A DNA stretch of 64,000 bases from Holophaga foetida DSM 6591 (GTDB lineage Bacteria; Acidobacteriota; Holophagae; Holophagales; Holophagaceae), in contig NZ_KI912268.1 in the NCBI RefSeq assembly GCF_000242615.2, positions 2,386,439 through 2,450,438 on the forward strand, written 5' to 3'. The number at the start of each line of letters is the position of its first letter. The first letter of the stretch is position 1. Below the pieces are notes generated by a model that was given only the letters and a program-made list of their open reading frames with translations, was not told the DNA's origin and made no database searches. The translations under genes and the position numbers were made by a program. This document shows, one piece after another, positions 19,471 to 27,267 of this stretch.

Positions 19471-20338
19471 CCGTCCAGACAGCGATCTGATAGGCAAAGC
19501 GACGCATCTCGCCGGGAGGCACCAGGATGGAGCCTGGCTTCTGGGCCAGCTCACCCAGGAAGCCCACGGGACTGGAAACGCCTTGCCATGGCTCGATGCA
19601 GATGAAGCCGGCTCCAGGCTTGGTCCAGAGCCCCAATTGGGGGAAGCCGTCCCAGGCCACCTCCACCACGGGGGAACCCGGAGCGTCGTAGCGCAGCTTG
19701 CGGCTCCGGAGGCGGGTGAAGATGAGGACATCCTCCTCGAACAGCTCGTCCCGCAGGGGCAGGGTCCGTTCCTGGACCGGCGTGGGCCGGGGGGTGGGAT
19801 CCAGAAGGCCCCCGGAAAGCCTCAGGATCGGCTCGGCCTCGGGAAGCTCGAAACGGATTCGGTAGTCCTCACGGCGGCCACCGGGCACCAGGGGCCAACG
19901 AAGAGCGGGGTGAGCCCCCAGACTGGCGGGCAAGGGCGCGCTCCCTGGGTTGATGAGCTCATAGATCACCCGCACCGCCTGATCCAGCAGGCGGTAGGTC
20001 ACCCGGAGCTCGAAGGGGAAGGGATACTGGGCCTGGGTGCTCGCATTGTCCTTCAGGACGAAGGTGGCCCGCTCCCGGGAGAGCTTGACCAGGCGCCAGG
20101 GCAGGTCCCGGGCGAAACCGTGCCTGGACAGGTGATAGCGCCGACCGTTCAGGGTGTGGGTGTCATCCTTGAGGCTGCCCACGATGGGGAACAGGGTGGG
20201 GGCCTGCCGGGGCCACACCGAGGCGTCCCCATCCCAGAGCAGATCCAGCCCGGTGAGCGTCTGTAGCCGTACCATCTCGGCCCCCTGCGCCTTGAGGGCC
20301 AAGCGCAGATGCAGGTTCTGGAGAGTGCAGGAGTCCAT
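19463..20338 (-). CDS. Aldose 1-epimerase family protein
   Basis: A 291-residue mutarotase-fold protein with FPIVGSLKDD, HGFARDLPW (catalytic His region), LGAHPALRWPL (second His) and a C-terminal CIEPWQGVSSP (Glu base). These fit the LacX/YihR-like galactose-mutarotase superfamily acting on hexose anomers or hexose-6-phosphates. It is coupled to the downstream membrane metalloprotease-like gene and lies 19 bases after recQ on the same strand. Confidence 0.85.
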   Translation of the reverse strand: MDSCTLQNLHLRLALKAQGAEMVRLQTLTGLDLLWDGDASVWPRQAPTLFPIVGSLKDDTHTLNGRRYHLSRHGFARDLPWRLVKLSRERATFVLKDNASTQAQYPFPFELRVTYRLLDQAVRVIYELINPGSAPLPASLGAHPALRWPLVPGGRREDYRIRFELPEAEPILRLSGGLLDPTPRPTPVQERTLPLRDELFEEDVLIFTRLRSRKLRYDAPGSPVVEVAWDGFPQLGLWTKPGAGFICIEPWQGVSSPVGFLGELAQKPGSILVPPGEMRRFAYQIAVWTDV

Positions 20339-20357
20339 GGATCACCGAGCGTTCTGT

Positions 20358-22094
20358 TCAGGATAGCCCAGGATCAAAGCCCTGGAGCAACTCAAGAAAG
20401 GGCTCCCCATAAAGATCCAGTTTGCGGAGCCCCACACCGCTGATGGCCAGGAACTCCTCCGCCGTGCGGGGACGGATCCTGGCCATATGCTGGAGAGTGG
20501 CATCGCTGAAGACCATGTAGGCCGCCACATGACGCTGATCCGCAAGGGATTTGCGCAGTTCCTTGAGTTTCAGGTAGAGGGCTTCATCCAGGTTCTCCGC
20601 CAGCCTGGCGGGGATGCCCACCTTCACCCTGGAGGGCTCCCTGCTGATCCGGCGGGCCGCAGCCAGGATGTCCCAATGGCCGCAGACATCGCAGGAGGAG
20701 CCGCAATCCGGGGTCTGTTCCCCCAGGTAGCGGGCCAGTCCGCGATGACGGCAGGTCTTCTCCTCAGCGAAGTGGAACATGGCCCGGACCTGCTGCCGCT
20801 GGGAATCGGTCTGCTCCTGCCCCTCCAGCATGCGTTCCAGGCTCATGACATCGGCCCAGGAATAGAAAAGGATGCAGTCGGCCTCGGCGCCATCCCGGCC
20901 CGCCCGGCCGATCTCCTGGTAGTAGCCCTCGATGGACTTGGGCATATCCCGATGGATGACGTAGCGAATATTGGACTTGTCGATGCCCATGCCAAAGGCG
21001 ATGGTGGCGGTCACCACATCCAGGTCATCCCGGCGGAAGGCATCCTGTACCGACTCCCGTTCCTCCGGAGCCAGCCCTGCGTGGTAGGCCTTCGCCCTGA
21101 TCCCCTGGCTCTGGAGGTACTCCGCCGTGGACTCGGCACTCTTGCGGGCCAGGCAATAGATGATGCCGGACTGCCCCCGCCGGGCCTGGATCAAGCGCAG
21201 CATGGATTCCTTCACCTTCACGTCCCCACCCTTCTTGATGGCATGAAGGTGGAGATTGGGCCTGAAGAAGGAGCCCTGGAAGCGGAAGGGATTGTCCATG
21301 CCGAGCTGCTGGACGATGTCCTCCCGCACCTCCGGGGTGGCAGTGGCGGTGAGGGCCAGCACCGGCGCCTTGAGGCGGGCCTTGAGATTCTGGAGGTTCC
21401 TGTAGGCGGGCCGGAAGTCGTGACCCCAGTGGCTGATGCAGTGAGCCTCGTCCACGGCGATGAGGCGCAGGTCCAGATCCTCCATGAGGGAACCCACCCC
21501 CAGCTCCAGCCCTTCGGGAGCAGCGTAGACCAGCTCGTACTCGCCCCGGCGCAGGGCCGTGACGCGTCGGCGCCGTTCCTCCGCGTCCAGGCTGGAGTTG
21601 AGGAAGGTGGCCCGGAGCCCGGCCTCCCCCAAGGCGTCCACCTGGTCCTTCATGAGGGCGATAAGGGGCGAGACCACCAGGGTCACCCCCCCCAGCATCC
21701 TGGCGGGAAGCTGGTAGGTCAGGCTCTTGCCGGCACCCGTGGGGAGTACGCCGATGGCATCCCGTCCGGCCAGGACTGCGTCGATGATCTCCCGCTGACC
21801 TGGCCGGAAGCGGTCGTATCCGAAGACTGATTTCAGGAGGGCCAGGGGATCGCCCGCCACAGACGGGGCAGGAGGGGGACGCATGGTGAGCCCCGCGTTC
21901 CCCTCGTTCAGGGTTGCCATCTTCAACGCGTCGGAGGCGGCCTTCAGCTCGGCCAGCATGGCCGGATTGAAGCGGCCCCGATCATCGCGATAGGCCTGCC
22001 GCAGCCGCTCCAGGAGCCCCTGCCCCTCCTCCTGCGCCTCGGGCGTGGAGAAGGGGGCAAGGGCGCGCAGCCGTTCAAGGTGGGAGGGGATCAC
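20358..22094 (-). CDS. recQ: ATP-dependent DNA helicase RecQ
   Basis: A 578-residue superfamily 2 helicase with [17 protein letters not shown] (Walker A), [19 protein letters not shown] (DEAH and aromatic-rich loop), [16 protein letters not shown] and [10 protein letters not shown]. The zinc-binding cysteines lie in KTCRHRG...[11 protein letters not shown], and a C-terminal HRDC domain ends the protein. About 70 residues precede the helicase core, unlike the shorter N-terminus of E. coli RecQ. The start is GTG 22094. It unwinds forks and recombination intermediates. Confidence 0.92.
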   Translation of the reverse strand: MIPSHLERLRALAPFSTPEAQEEGQGLLERLRQAYRDDRGRFNPAMLAELKAASDALKMATLNEGNAGLTMRPPPAPSVAGDPLALLKSVFGYDRFRPGQREIIDAVLAGRDAIGVLPTGAGKSLTYQLPARMLGGVTLVVSPLIALMKDQVDALGEAGLRATFLNSSLDAEERRRRVTALRRGEYELVYAAPEGLELGVGSLMEDLDLRLIAVDEAHCISHWGHDFRPAYRNLQNLKARLKAPVLALTATATPEVREDIVQQLGMDNPFRFQGSFFRPNLHLHAIKKGGDVKVKESMLRLIQARRGQSGIIYCLARKSAESTAEYLQSQGIRAKAYHAGLAPEERESVQDAFRRDDLDVVTATIAFGMGIDKSNIRYVIHRDMPKSIEGYYQEIGRAGRDGAEADCILFYSWADVMSLERMLEGQEQTDSQRQQVRAMFHFAEEKTCRHRGLARYLGEQTPDCGSSCDVCGHWDILAAARRISREPSRVKVGIPARLAENLDEALYLKLKELRKSLADQRHVAAYMVFSDATLQHMARIRPRTAEEFLAISGVGLRKLDLYGEPFLELLQGFDPGLS

Positions 22095-22190
22095 AGCGTC
22101 TTCAGCCGGAAAAAGGGGAGCGCCCGAAGCGGGCGCCCCAGCATCTCAAAATGAGGATTCTTCATGGCTCCCGCAGGAGGGCATGAAAAA

Positions 22191-22787
22191 TCATGAACGT
22201 TCCGTCAGGACCTTGTCCACGATGCCGTATTCCATGGCCTCTTCGGCGCTCATGAAGTAGTCGCGGTCCATGTCCTTCATGACCTTCTTGAGGGTCTGGC
22301 CGGTGTGCTTGGAGAAGGTGCCCGCAAGGTTGTCCTTCAAGCGCTGGATTTCCTTGTAGGTGATCTCGATCTCGGTGGCCTGGCCCTGGGCACCGCCGGA
22401 GGGCTGGTGGATCATGATACGGGCGTTGGGCAGGGCGAAGCGCTTGCCCTTGGTGCCGGCCGCCAGGAGGTGGGCCCCCATGGAGGCGCACTGGCCGATG
22501 CAGTAGGTGACGATATCGTTCTTCACGAACTGCATGGTGTCGTAGATGGCCAGACCGGCGGTGACGCTGCCGCCGGGGCTGTTGATGTAGATCTGGATGT
22601 CCTTGTCGGGGTCCTCGGACTCCAGGAAGAGCATCTGGGCCACGATGGCGTTGGCCACGCTGTCGTCGATGGCGGTGCCCAGGAAGATGATGTTGTCCTT
22701 GAGCAGGCGCGAGTAGATGTCATAGCTCCGCTCGCCCCGGGGGGTTTCCTCGATGACAATGGGGGGGTAGTAGCCGCGTTCGAACAT
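22191..22787 (-). CDS. clpP: ATP-dependent Clp protease proteolytic subunit
   Basis: A 198-residue serine peptidase that forms the tetradecameric ClpP barrel and degrades proteins fed by ClpX or ClpA. The catalytic Ser is in [11 protein letters not shown] (about residue 101), His in [11 protein letters not shown], and Asp in [23 protein letters not shown] is the oxyanion region. ATG 22787 (MFERGYYPP) is chosen for its AGAGGGAA ribosome-binding site; an open upstream extension lacks family similarity. clpX is not downstream, where recQ begins instead. Confidence 0.95.
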   Translation of the reverse strand: MFERGYYPPIVIEETPRGERSYDIYSRLLKDNIIFLGTAIDDSVANAIVAQMLFLESEDPDKDIQIYINSPGGSVTAGLAIYDTMQFVKNDIVTYCIGQCASMGAHLLAAGTKGKRFALPNARIMIHQPSGGAQGQATEIEITYKEIQRLKDNLAGTFSKHTGQTLKKVMKDMDRDYFMSAEEAMEYGIVDKVLTERS

Positions 22788-22971
22788 GGATGTTCCCTCT
22801 GAACCAGGATAGCTGTTCGAGGGGCTGAAGGAACCACGAAGCACACGAAGGGCCATAAGCAGGGCTCAAAAGCAGCACAAAAAGAATTTAGCCAGGATGA
22901 AGGGGATGGAAAGGGCACTGAAACCATAAATCAGGCCCATCTCAGCCAATCTCTTGCTTTTCTCTGCCATG

Positions 22972-23016
22972 AAAGGGGGGACCGCCTGCTCGCTGCGCTC
23001 GCGATGTCCCCCCTTT
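22972..23016. repeat. Hairpin with 11-bp perfect arms
   Basis: AAAGGGGGGAC (22972-22982) pairs exactly with GTCCCCCCTTT (23006-23016) around a loop containing CGCTGCGCTCGCG, itself self-complementary. With A- and T-runs on both sides, it could act as a bidirectional terminator or be a mobile REP-like unit. Confidence 0.7.
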
Positions 23017-23023
23017 GACCCCC

Positions 23024-23056
23024 ACGTGGTGGCCGGGCAAAGCCCGACCATCACGT
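23024..23056. repeat. Imperfect hairpin adjoining the previous one
   Basis: ACGTGGTGGCCGGGC and GCCCGACCATCACGT form a 15-bp stem with one wobble and one mismatch around an AAA loop. Its position 8 bases after the previous hairpin suggests a composite repeat unit. Confidence 0.6.
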
Positions 23057-23122
23057 CTGTGCCCTCTCTTTTGAACCTCTGTGGCCTCTGTGTTGACTCT
23101 TTTGATCTTCCAGCCTCGAGCC

Positions 23123-23806
23123 TCAGCGCTCCGCCACCCGCTGGAACCGGAACCGGACCCTCCGCTGGAGCGCCCGTCCTTCGGGGCTCTCCGGATCCCC
23201 TTCGATCTGGGAGTCCCCGTGGGCCTCGGCGGCGACACCCTTGGCCACCACCCCCTTCTGCACCAGGAAGCGCGTCACCGACTGGGCCCGGATACCGCTC
23301 AACTCCAGAGCATCCGCTCCGTTGCGTCCCTTCTCCCCTGGGGCCGCATGGCCTTCGCAGATGAGGGTGAAGCCCGGGTACTCGACGACCAGCTCGGAGA
23401 TGCGCTGGACCATGGGCATGAAGGCGGCGTCCACGGTCGTGCTCCCCTCGGAGAAGAGGATGGCTCCCCGGAAGCTCACGATCCTCATGCGGGTGCCCGC
23501 ATCCAGCCCATCGGTGGCCTTGAGATCCGAAAGGAGCTTCTCCACGTCGGCTGCCCGATTGGGATCCAGACCCTGCCCTCCCGGCAGAATTCCACTCTGG
23601 GCTTCGGCCCCGAGGGTAGCGGCCTTCTCCACCCCCAGCTCCCTCCGGATTGAACGCAAGATCTCATCCAGTTTGCGGGAGTCCTGGGCGCTGAAGGAGT
23701 AGATCACCGCGAAGAAGGCCATGAGCTGGACCATGAGATCCGCAAAGGTGATGAGCCACAGGCTGTCGAGATCCTGCTTGCGGACAAAGCCCCGGACCCT
23801 AGTCAA
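23123..23806 (-). CDS. motB: Flagellar stator protein MotB (OmpA-family)
   Basis: A 227-residue stator subunit. The single N-terminal transmembrane segment carries the proton-binding Asp in ITFADLMVQLMAFFAVIYS. The C-terminal OmpA-like peptidoglycan-binding domain (about residues 100-225) includes ILFSEGSTTVD, ICEGHAAPG and RAQSVTRFLVQKG. The start overlaps motA by 8 bases. Together they form the ion channel that drives the flagellar motor; the motor genes themselves are outside the window. Confidence 0.88.
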   Translation of the reverse strand: MTRVRGFVRKQDLDSLWLITFADLMVQLMAFFAVIYSFSAQDSRKLDEILRSIRRELGVEKAATLGAEAQSGILPGGQGLDPNRAADVEKLLSDLKATDGLDAGTRMRIVSFRGAILFSEGSTTVDAAFMPMVQRISELVVEYPGFTLICEGHAAPGEKGRNGADALELSGIRAQSVTRFLVQKGVVAKGVAAEAHGDSQIEGDPESPEGRALQRRVRFRFQRVAER

Positions 23807-24569
23807 TGTGGCCTCCGCTCCGCCGCACCTTCAGATGAGGGGCCAGGAAGGCGTTGAGCTGCTCCTCCAGCTGGCCGGGATTCATCTCGCTGGCGATGCC
23901 CAGGATGCCCTCCAGCATGAGGCTGCGGATCTGGCCCTCCTCTTTGGACCGCAGTTCCAGCTTGCCGGAGATGGGAATGGCGAAGAGGTAGGCGATGACG
24001 GCGCCCCAGAGGGTGGAAAGGAGGCTCAGGGACATGGCCTTTCCCAGTTCACTGGGGTTCTGCATGGAGACGAAGAGCTGCACCATGCCGATGAGGGTGC
24101 CCACCATGCCAAAGGAGGGGGCTGCGGTGCCGATGAAGCGGAAGGTGTCCTGGCCCAGGGAGTGCCGGTCCATGGTGGCCTGGATCTCGGCGGAGAGGAC
24201 CTCCCGGATGTGCTCCTTCTCCACCCGGTCCACCACCATCTGGATGCCGGAAGCCAGAAAGGGGTCCGAAGGGAGGTGCTTCTCAAGGCTCTTGGTCCCC
24301 TCCCGACGGGCCCGCTGGCTCAGCCCCACCAGCTGGAGCACCACCGCCTGGGAGGTGGCGGGGTGGGTGAAGAAGGCCCGGGAGGCCACGGCAAAGGCCG
24401 AACGCACATTGGACAGGGGAAAACGGATGAGGGTGGAGGCGATGACCCCACCAAAGACCACAATCAGACTGGGGTAGTGGAAGAAGACCCTGGGGCTGGG
24501 CCCGATGCCGATGGCCGTACCCAGCAGTGCCAGGCCCAGAAACAGTCCGATGAGCGTACCTCGATCCAT
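23799..24569 (-). CDS. motA: Flagellar stator protein MotA
   Basis: A 256-residue inner-membrane stator subunit with four hydrophobic segments (LIGLFLGLALLGTAIG, SLIVVFGGVIASTLI, FIGTAAPSFGMVGTLIGMVQLF, LLSTLWGAVIAYLFAIP). The PSFGMVGTLIG and WGAVIAYL signatures define the MotA/PomA group. ATG 24569 (MDRGT) is chosen over 24578 because AAGGG is correctly spaced from it. It is followed by motB with an 8-base overlap. Confidence 0.88.
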   Translation of the reverse strand: MDRGTLIGLFLGLALLGTAIGIGPSPRVFFHYPSLIVVFGGVIASTLIRFPLSNVRSAFAVASRAFFTHPATSQAVVLQLVGLSQRARREGTKSLEKHLPSDPFLASGIQMVVDRVEKEHIREVLSAEIQATMDRHSLGQDTFRFIGTAAPSFGMVGTLIGMVQLFVSMQNPSELGKAMSLSLLSTLWGAVIAYLFAIPISGKLELRSKEEGQIRSLMLEGILGIASEMNPGQLEEQLNAFLAPHLKVRRSGGHID

Positions 24570-24591
24570 AGAGCACATCCCTTACTGGGCA

Positions 24592-24599
24592 TTATCGAC
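24592..24599 (-). promoter_or_regulatory. Candidate sigma-28 (FliA) -10 element for motAB
   Basis: On the minus strand the octamer GTCGATAA, 23 bases before the motA ATG, differs at one position from the FliA -10 consensus GCCGATAA. The expected TAAA at -35 is not clear, so this is a partial match supported by the flagellar function of the downstream genes. Confidence 0.4.
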
Positions 24600-24645
24600 C
24601 CGGAAAGTCGGCAAATGAAATTCTCGTGCCGAAGCTGGCTACGGA

Positions 24646-25236
24646 TTACAGGATTCGCCGGGAGCGCATCCCATCCCATTCCAGGATTACGGCCCCGAGT
24701 TCATGGCGCAGGAAGCGCGCGACCTGCCCATTGAAGACCGCCAGGCAGCGCCCCCCGCGCTTGCGTACGCTCCGGTAATGGACTCCGGGAAGGCCTGCCT
24801 GCCGCACCTTCCGCCCGAAGCCCCAGGAGGCAGCGTAATCTTCGGGGTTGTGCAGGCCGCCCCTGCGATCCAGAGAGGCGTCTGCAAAGTCCCCCGCCAC
24901 CTGAAACAGCAGATGGCGGAGCACGGCCCGGGTCCCTGGGGGTGTCCCCACCGAGGCCATGCAATGGAGTCCGTGGTGGTGTATCACCTCCGCCACACAG
25001 GTCTCCAGGGTGTTCCCCAGGTAGAGCGCGCCGGGGCCGTGGGGCTCGGCGAAGCGCCCCCCCTGGTCCCCCATGGAGGGGGGCAGCCAGGCCGGAACCT
25101 TCGAGGTTGGGCGCCCCAGGCGCCGGTTCACAGCATCCCGCTCCTCGGCGCTCAGAAGGGCAGCCAGGACATCCGATTCCGCCCGATGAAGGCGGACCCA
25201 GGGCCCCATCACGGTCAGGGTACGAAGCCCCATCAC
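24646..25236 (-). CDS. RES domain toxin
   Basis: A 196-residue protein with the RES-domain residues: WVRLHRAES (Arg), GRFAEPHGPGALYLG with TCVAEV (Glu) and a later DFADASLD (Ser region). RES toxins of RES-Xre modules degrade or modify NAD+ and arrest growth. Its start overlaps the antitoxin stop (ATGA), the usual antitoxin-first arrangement. It sits between motAB and scpB on the same strand as both. Confidence 0.85.
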   Translation of the reverse strand: MMGLRTLTVMGPWVRLHRAESDVLAALLSAEERDAVNRRLGRPTSKVPAWLPPSMGDQGGRFAEPHGPGALYLGNTLETCVAEVIHHHGLHCMASVGTPPGTRAVLRHLLFQVAGDFADASLDRRGGLHNPEDYAASWGFGRKVRQAGLPGVHYRSVRKRGGRCLAVFNGQVARFLRHELGAVILEWDGMRSRRIL

Positions 25237-25628
25237 CAGATCCGCGCCAGGGATTGAAGGTGATCATAGATCCTGAAGAGACTCTCGAAGCGGCCCTCGA
25301 GCATCAGCTCCAGGGGGGATCGCCCACGGAAGGGCTGCCCCCGGTTGGGGCGCCGGAGCCACCCCTCGGCACCCCGCTCCCCCGGGAAGGCTTCCCCGGC
25401 AAGGCCGTATATCCCCACGAAGAGCGCCATCCGGTCCAGCTTGTCCGAATCCTGGCCTGGCATATCCTTCCATCCCGCCACCGTGGCCCGGGAGACCCCC
25501 AGGACGGCGGCCTGCTCGGGCAGGGTCAGCCCCAGGGCAAGGGCCACCTTCCGGAAGGCGGAAAGAAGAAGCGCCCCGTCCGAAGGCTGGGCATCGATGA
25601 GCGAAGTGTCGAGAGCCACGCTGGACAT
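25233..25628 (-). CDS. Xre/MbcA/ParS-type antitoxin
   Basis: A 131-residue antitoxin. The N-terminal helix-turn-helix region (LPEQAAVLGVSRATVAGWK) is followed by the MbcA/ParS toxin-binding region (DKLDRMALFVGIYGLAG, GRSPLELMLEGRFESLFRIYDHL). ATG 25628 (MSSVALD) is chosen for its AGGAGG. It lies 26 bases from a perfect palindrome, so it probably represses its own promoter with the toxin as corepressor. Confidence 0.88.
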   Translation of the reverse strand: MSSVALDTSLIDAQPSDGALLLSAFRKVALALGLTLPEQAAVLGVSRATVAGWKDMPGQDSDKLDRMALFVGIYGLAGEAFPGERGAEGWLRRPNRGQPFRGRSPLELMLEGRFESLFRIYDHLQSLARIW

Positions 25629-25653
25629 GGGGGCCTCCTGCACCAGGATGAGT

Positions 25654-25683
25654 CTAGTATTGGATTTGTCAATCCAATACTAG
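25654..25683. promoter_or_regulatory. Perfect 13-bp palindromic operator of the RES-Xre module
   Basis: CTAGTATTGGATT (25654-25666) and AATCCAATACTAG (25671-25683) are exact reverse complements separated by four bases. On the minus strand a consensus -35 hexamer TTGACA lies in its centre, so repressor binding would occlude the promoter. It is AT-rich against a GC-rich background and fills most of the space between the scpB stop and the antitoxin start. Confidence 0.85.
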
Positions 25684-25689
25684 ATAGAC

Positions 25690-26322
25690 CTAGTCTTCCA
25701 CCCCATCGAACAATCCCCCCTCGGGCATGGGGGGCTCCAGCTGAGCCAGGGCCTGGGCCTCCAGGTTGCCGTCACCGAAGTCCGCCAGCCTCGGCAGGTC
25801 CTCCAGGCTCCTGAGGCCGAAGTGGAGGAGGAACTTCTGGGTGGTGGCGTACATCATGGGACGACCCACCACCGCCTTGCGCCCGGCGGGCACCACCAGA
25901 TCCCGCTCCAGGAGCGTCTTGACTTGGTTGGCACCGGAGGTGACTCCGCGCAGCTCATTGATCTCAGGGATAGTGACGGGCTGCCGGTAGGCGATGATGG
26001 CCAGGGTCTCGACCTGGGCGGGCGTCAGGCGACCGCTCCGAAGGGTCGTCACCAGCTTGGACACCAGCTCCACGTATTCCGGGGCCGTGGCCATGCGCCA
26101 CCCACCCCCCACCTCGATGAGGCGGATGCCCCGGGGAGCCCTCAAGCGCTCCTGGAGCTTCTCGATGGCCTGGAGGATGGGCCCTTCGCCCAGCCCCGTG
26201 AGCTCCCGAAGGCGGCCCAGCTCCAGAACCTCCCCCGTGGCCACGAAGAGGGCCTCCAGGGCCCCAGGGAGATCGCCGCCCTCCTCCCAGAGGGGCTCGT
26301 GGGCGAAGATCTCGTCCTTCAC
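25690..26322 (-). CDS. scpB: Segregation and condensation protein B
   Basis: A 210-residue winged-helix protein of the SMC-ScpAB condensin. Diagnostic stretches are ETLAIIAYRQPVTIPEINELRG, LLERDLVVPAGRKAVVGRPMMYATT and FLLHFGLRSLEDLP. It overlaps the psd stop by four bases (ATGA). scpA, often adjacent elsewhere, is not in this window. Confidence 0.92.
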   Translation of the reverse strand: MKDEIFAHEPLWEEGGDLPGALEALFVATGEVLELGRLRELTGLGEGPILQAIEKLQERLRAPRGIRLIEVGGGWRMATAPEYVELVSKLVTTLRSGRLTPAQVETLAIIAYRQPVTIPEINELRGVTSGANQVKTLLERDLVVPAGRKAVVGRPMMYATTQKFLLHFGLRSLEDLPRLADFGDGNLEAQALAQLEPPMPEGGLFDGVED

Positions 26323-27248
26323 CGGAAGGCCCCCAGACGCTGGCCCACCCGGACCTTGCCTTCGCGGATCAGGGGTTCCCAGGCCTCTGCCTTGGGACCG
26401 CCCACCAGGAGAACCACGGTACTGCCGAACTCGAAGGTGCCCAGGTCATCCCCTGGCTGGCAGGGCAGGCCGGAAACCGGGAAACCGCCGTCCTTCGGCA
26501 GGGTGCGGCCCTCAAGCCAGCGACCGTCGATGATGACACCCCCCACATGGGTGGCCCCCACCAGCACCGCCGCCACCTCCAGGCCCTCGTCGGCGCCCAG
26601 CCCCTTCGCCATCCACACCGCCCGGCGATTCCGTTCGTACAGCCGGGCGACATGGGTTGTGCTGGCGTCGTTGACGGGCCAGAGCTCCCCCTCCACACGC
26701 GCCACGGCCGTCACCGCGCCCTTCACGGGCACATGGATGCGGTGGTAATCCTGGGGTGCGAGGTAGAGGGTCAGGAAGTGCCCCCCCTCGAATCGGCCCG
26801 GGTCGGGGATGTGCTTCAGGAGCTCGGAGGCCCGGTAGGGCAGCCCCTTGGCCTGGATCATCGTGTTCTTGTCGATACGTCCGCAGGCGAAGACCCGGGC
26901 ATCCACGGGACTATTGATCCCCCCGGGAATAGTCTGTGCCTGGGGACGCAGGCCCGGCCTGAGACGCCGCGTAAAGAAGGCCTGGAGGCTCGGATAGTCC
27001 CCCAGGGGGAATTCCGCCTCTGACAGATCGATGGCATAGCTCCGGGCGAAGCCACCGAGGATAACGGGACGCAGGGAGCGGGGAAGCTCACGACTGGCGG
27101 CCCACCCAGCAATGGCGCTCCCCAGGCGCTTGGGGTAGAAGCGGAGGAGATGGAGAGAGAGGGGCCACCCCCTCGGATAGAGGAGCAGGGCCGCCACAAG
27201 GACGACCACCAGGAGCAGGAGACGGTTGCAGGTGAGCCAGGAAAACAT
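26319..27248 (-). CDS. psd: Phosphatidylserine decarboxylase proenzyme
   Basis: It converts phosphatidylserine to phosphatidylethanolamine at the inner membrane. The 309-residue product has an N-terminal hydrophobic segment (RLLLLVVVLVAALLLY), NSPVDARV, the His motif DYHRIHVPVKG, and the autocleavage site FEFGSTVV, where Ser becomes the pyruvoyl group. ATG 27248 (MFSWL) is preferred; the frame extends upstream only into the left end of the IS element 20 bases away. That element may have displaced the native promoter. Confidence 0.92.
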   Translation of the reverse strand: MFSWLTCNRLLLLVVVLVAALLLYPRGWPLSLHLLRFYPKRLGSAIAGWAASRELPRSLRPVILGGFARSYAIDLSEAEFPLGDYPSLQAFFTRRLRPGLRPQAQTIPGGINSPVDARVFACGRIDKNTMIQAKGLPYRASELLKHIPDPGRFEGGHFLTLYLAPQDYHRIHVPVKGAVTAVARVEGELWPVNDASTTHVARLYERNRRAVWMAKGLGADEGLEVAAVLVGATHVGGVIIDGRWLEGRTLPKDGGFPVSGLPCQPGDDLGTFEFGSTVVLLVGGPKAEAWEPLIREGKVRVGQRLGAFR

Positions 27249-27267
27249 GCTTCCAAGGTATCGCACC

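Larger units (their letters stand above)
22788..23122. repeat. Non-coding block of stem-loop and interspersed-repeat-like sequences
   Basis: No gene is visible in these 335 bases between clpP and motB. The block contains CCACGAAGCACACGAAGG near its start, the long hairpin 22972-23016, the hairpin 23024-23056 and CCTCTGTGGCCTCTGTGTTGA just before motB. The short periodic motifs resemble the CTCTGTG/CACGAAG interspersed repeats seen in many environmental bacterial genomes. Confidence 0.6.
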
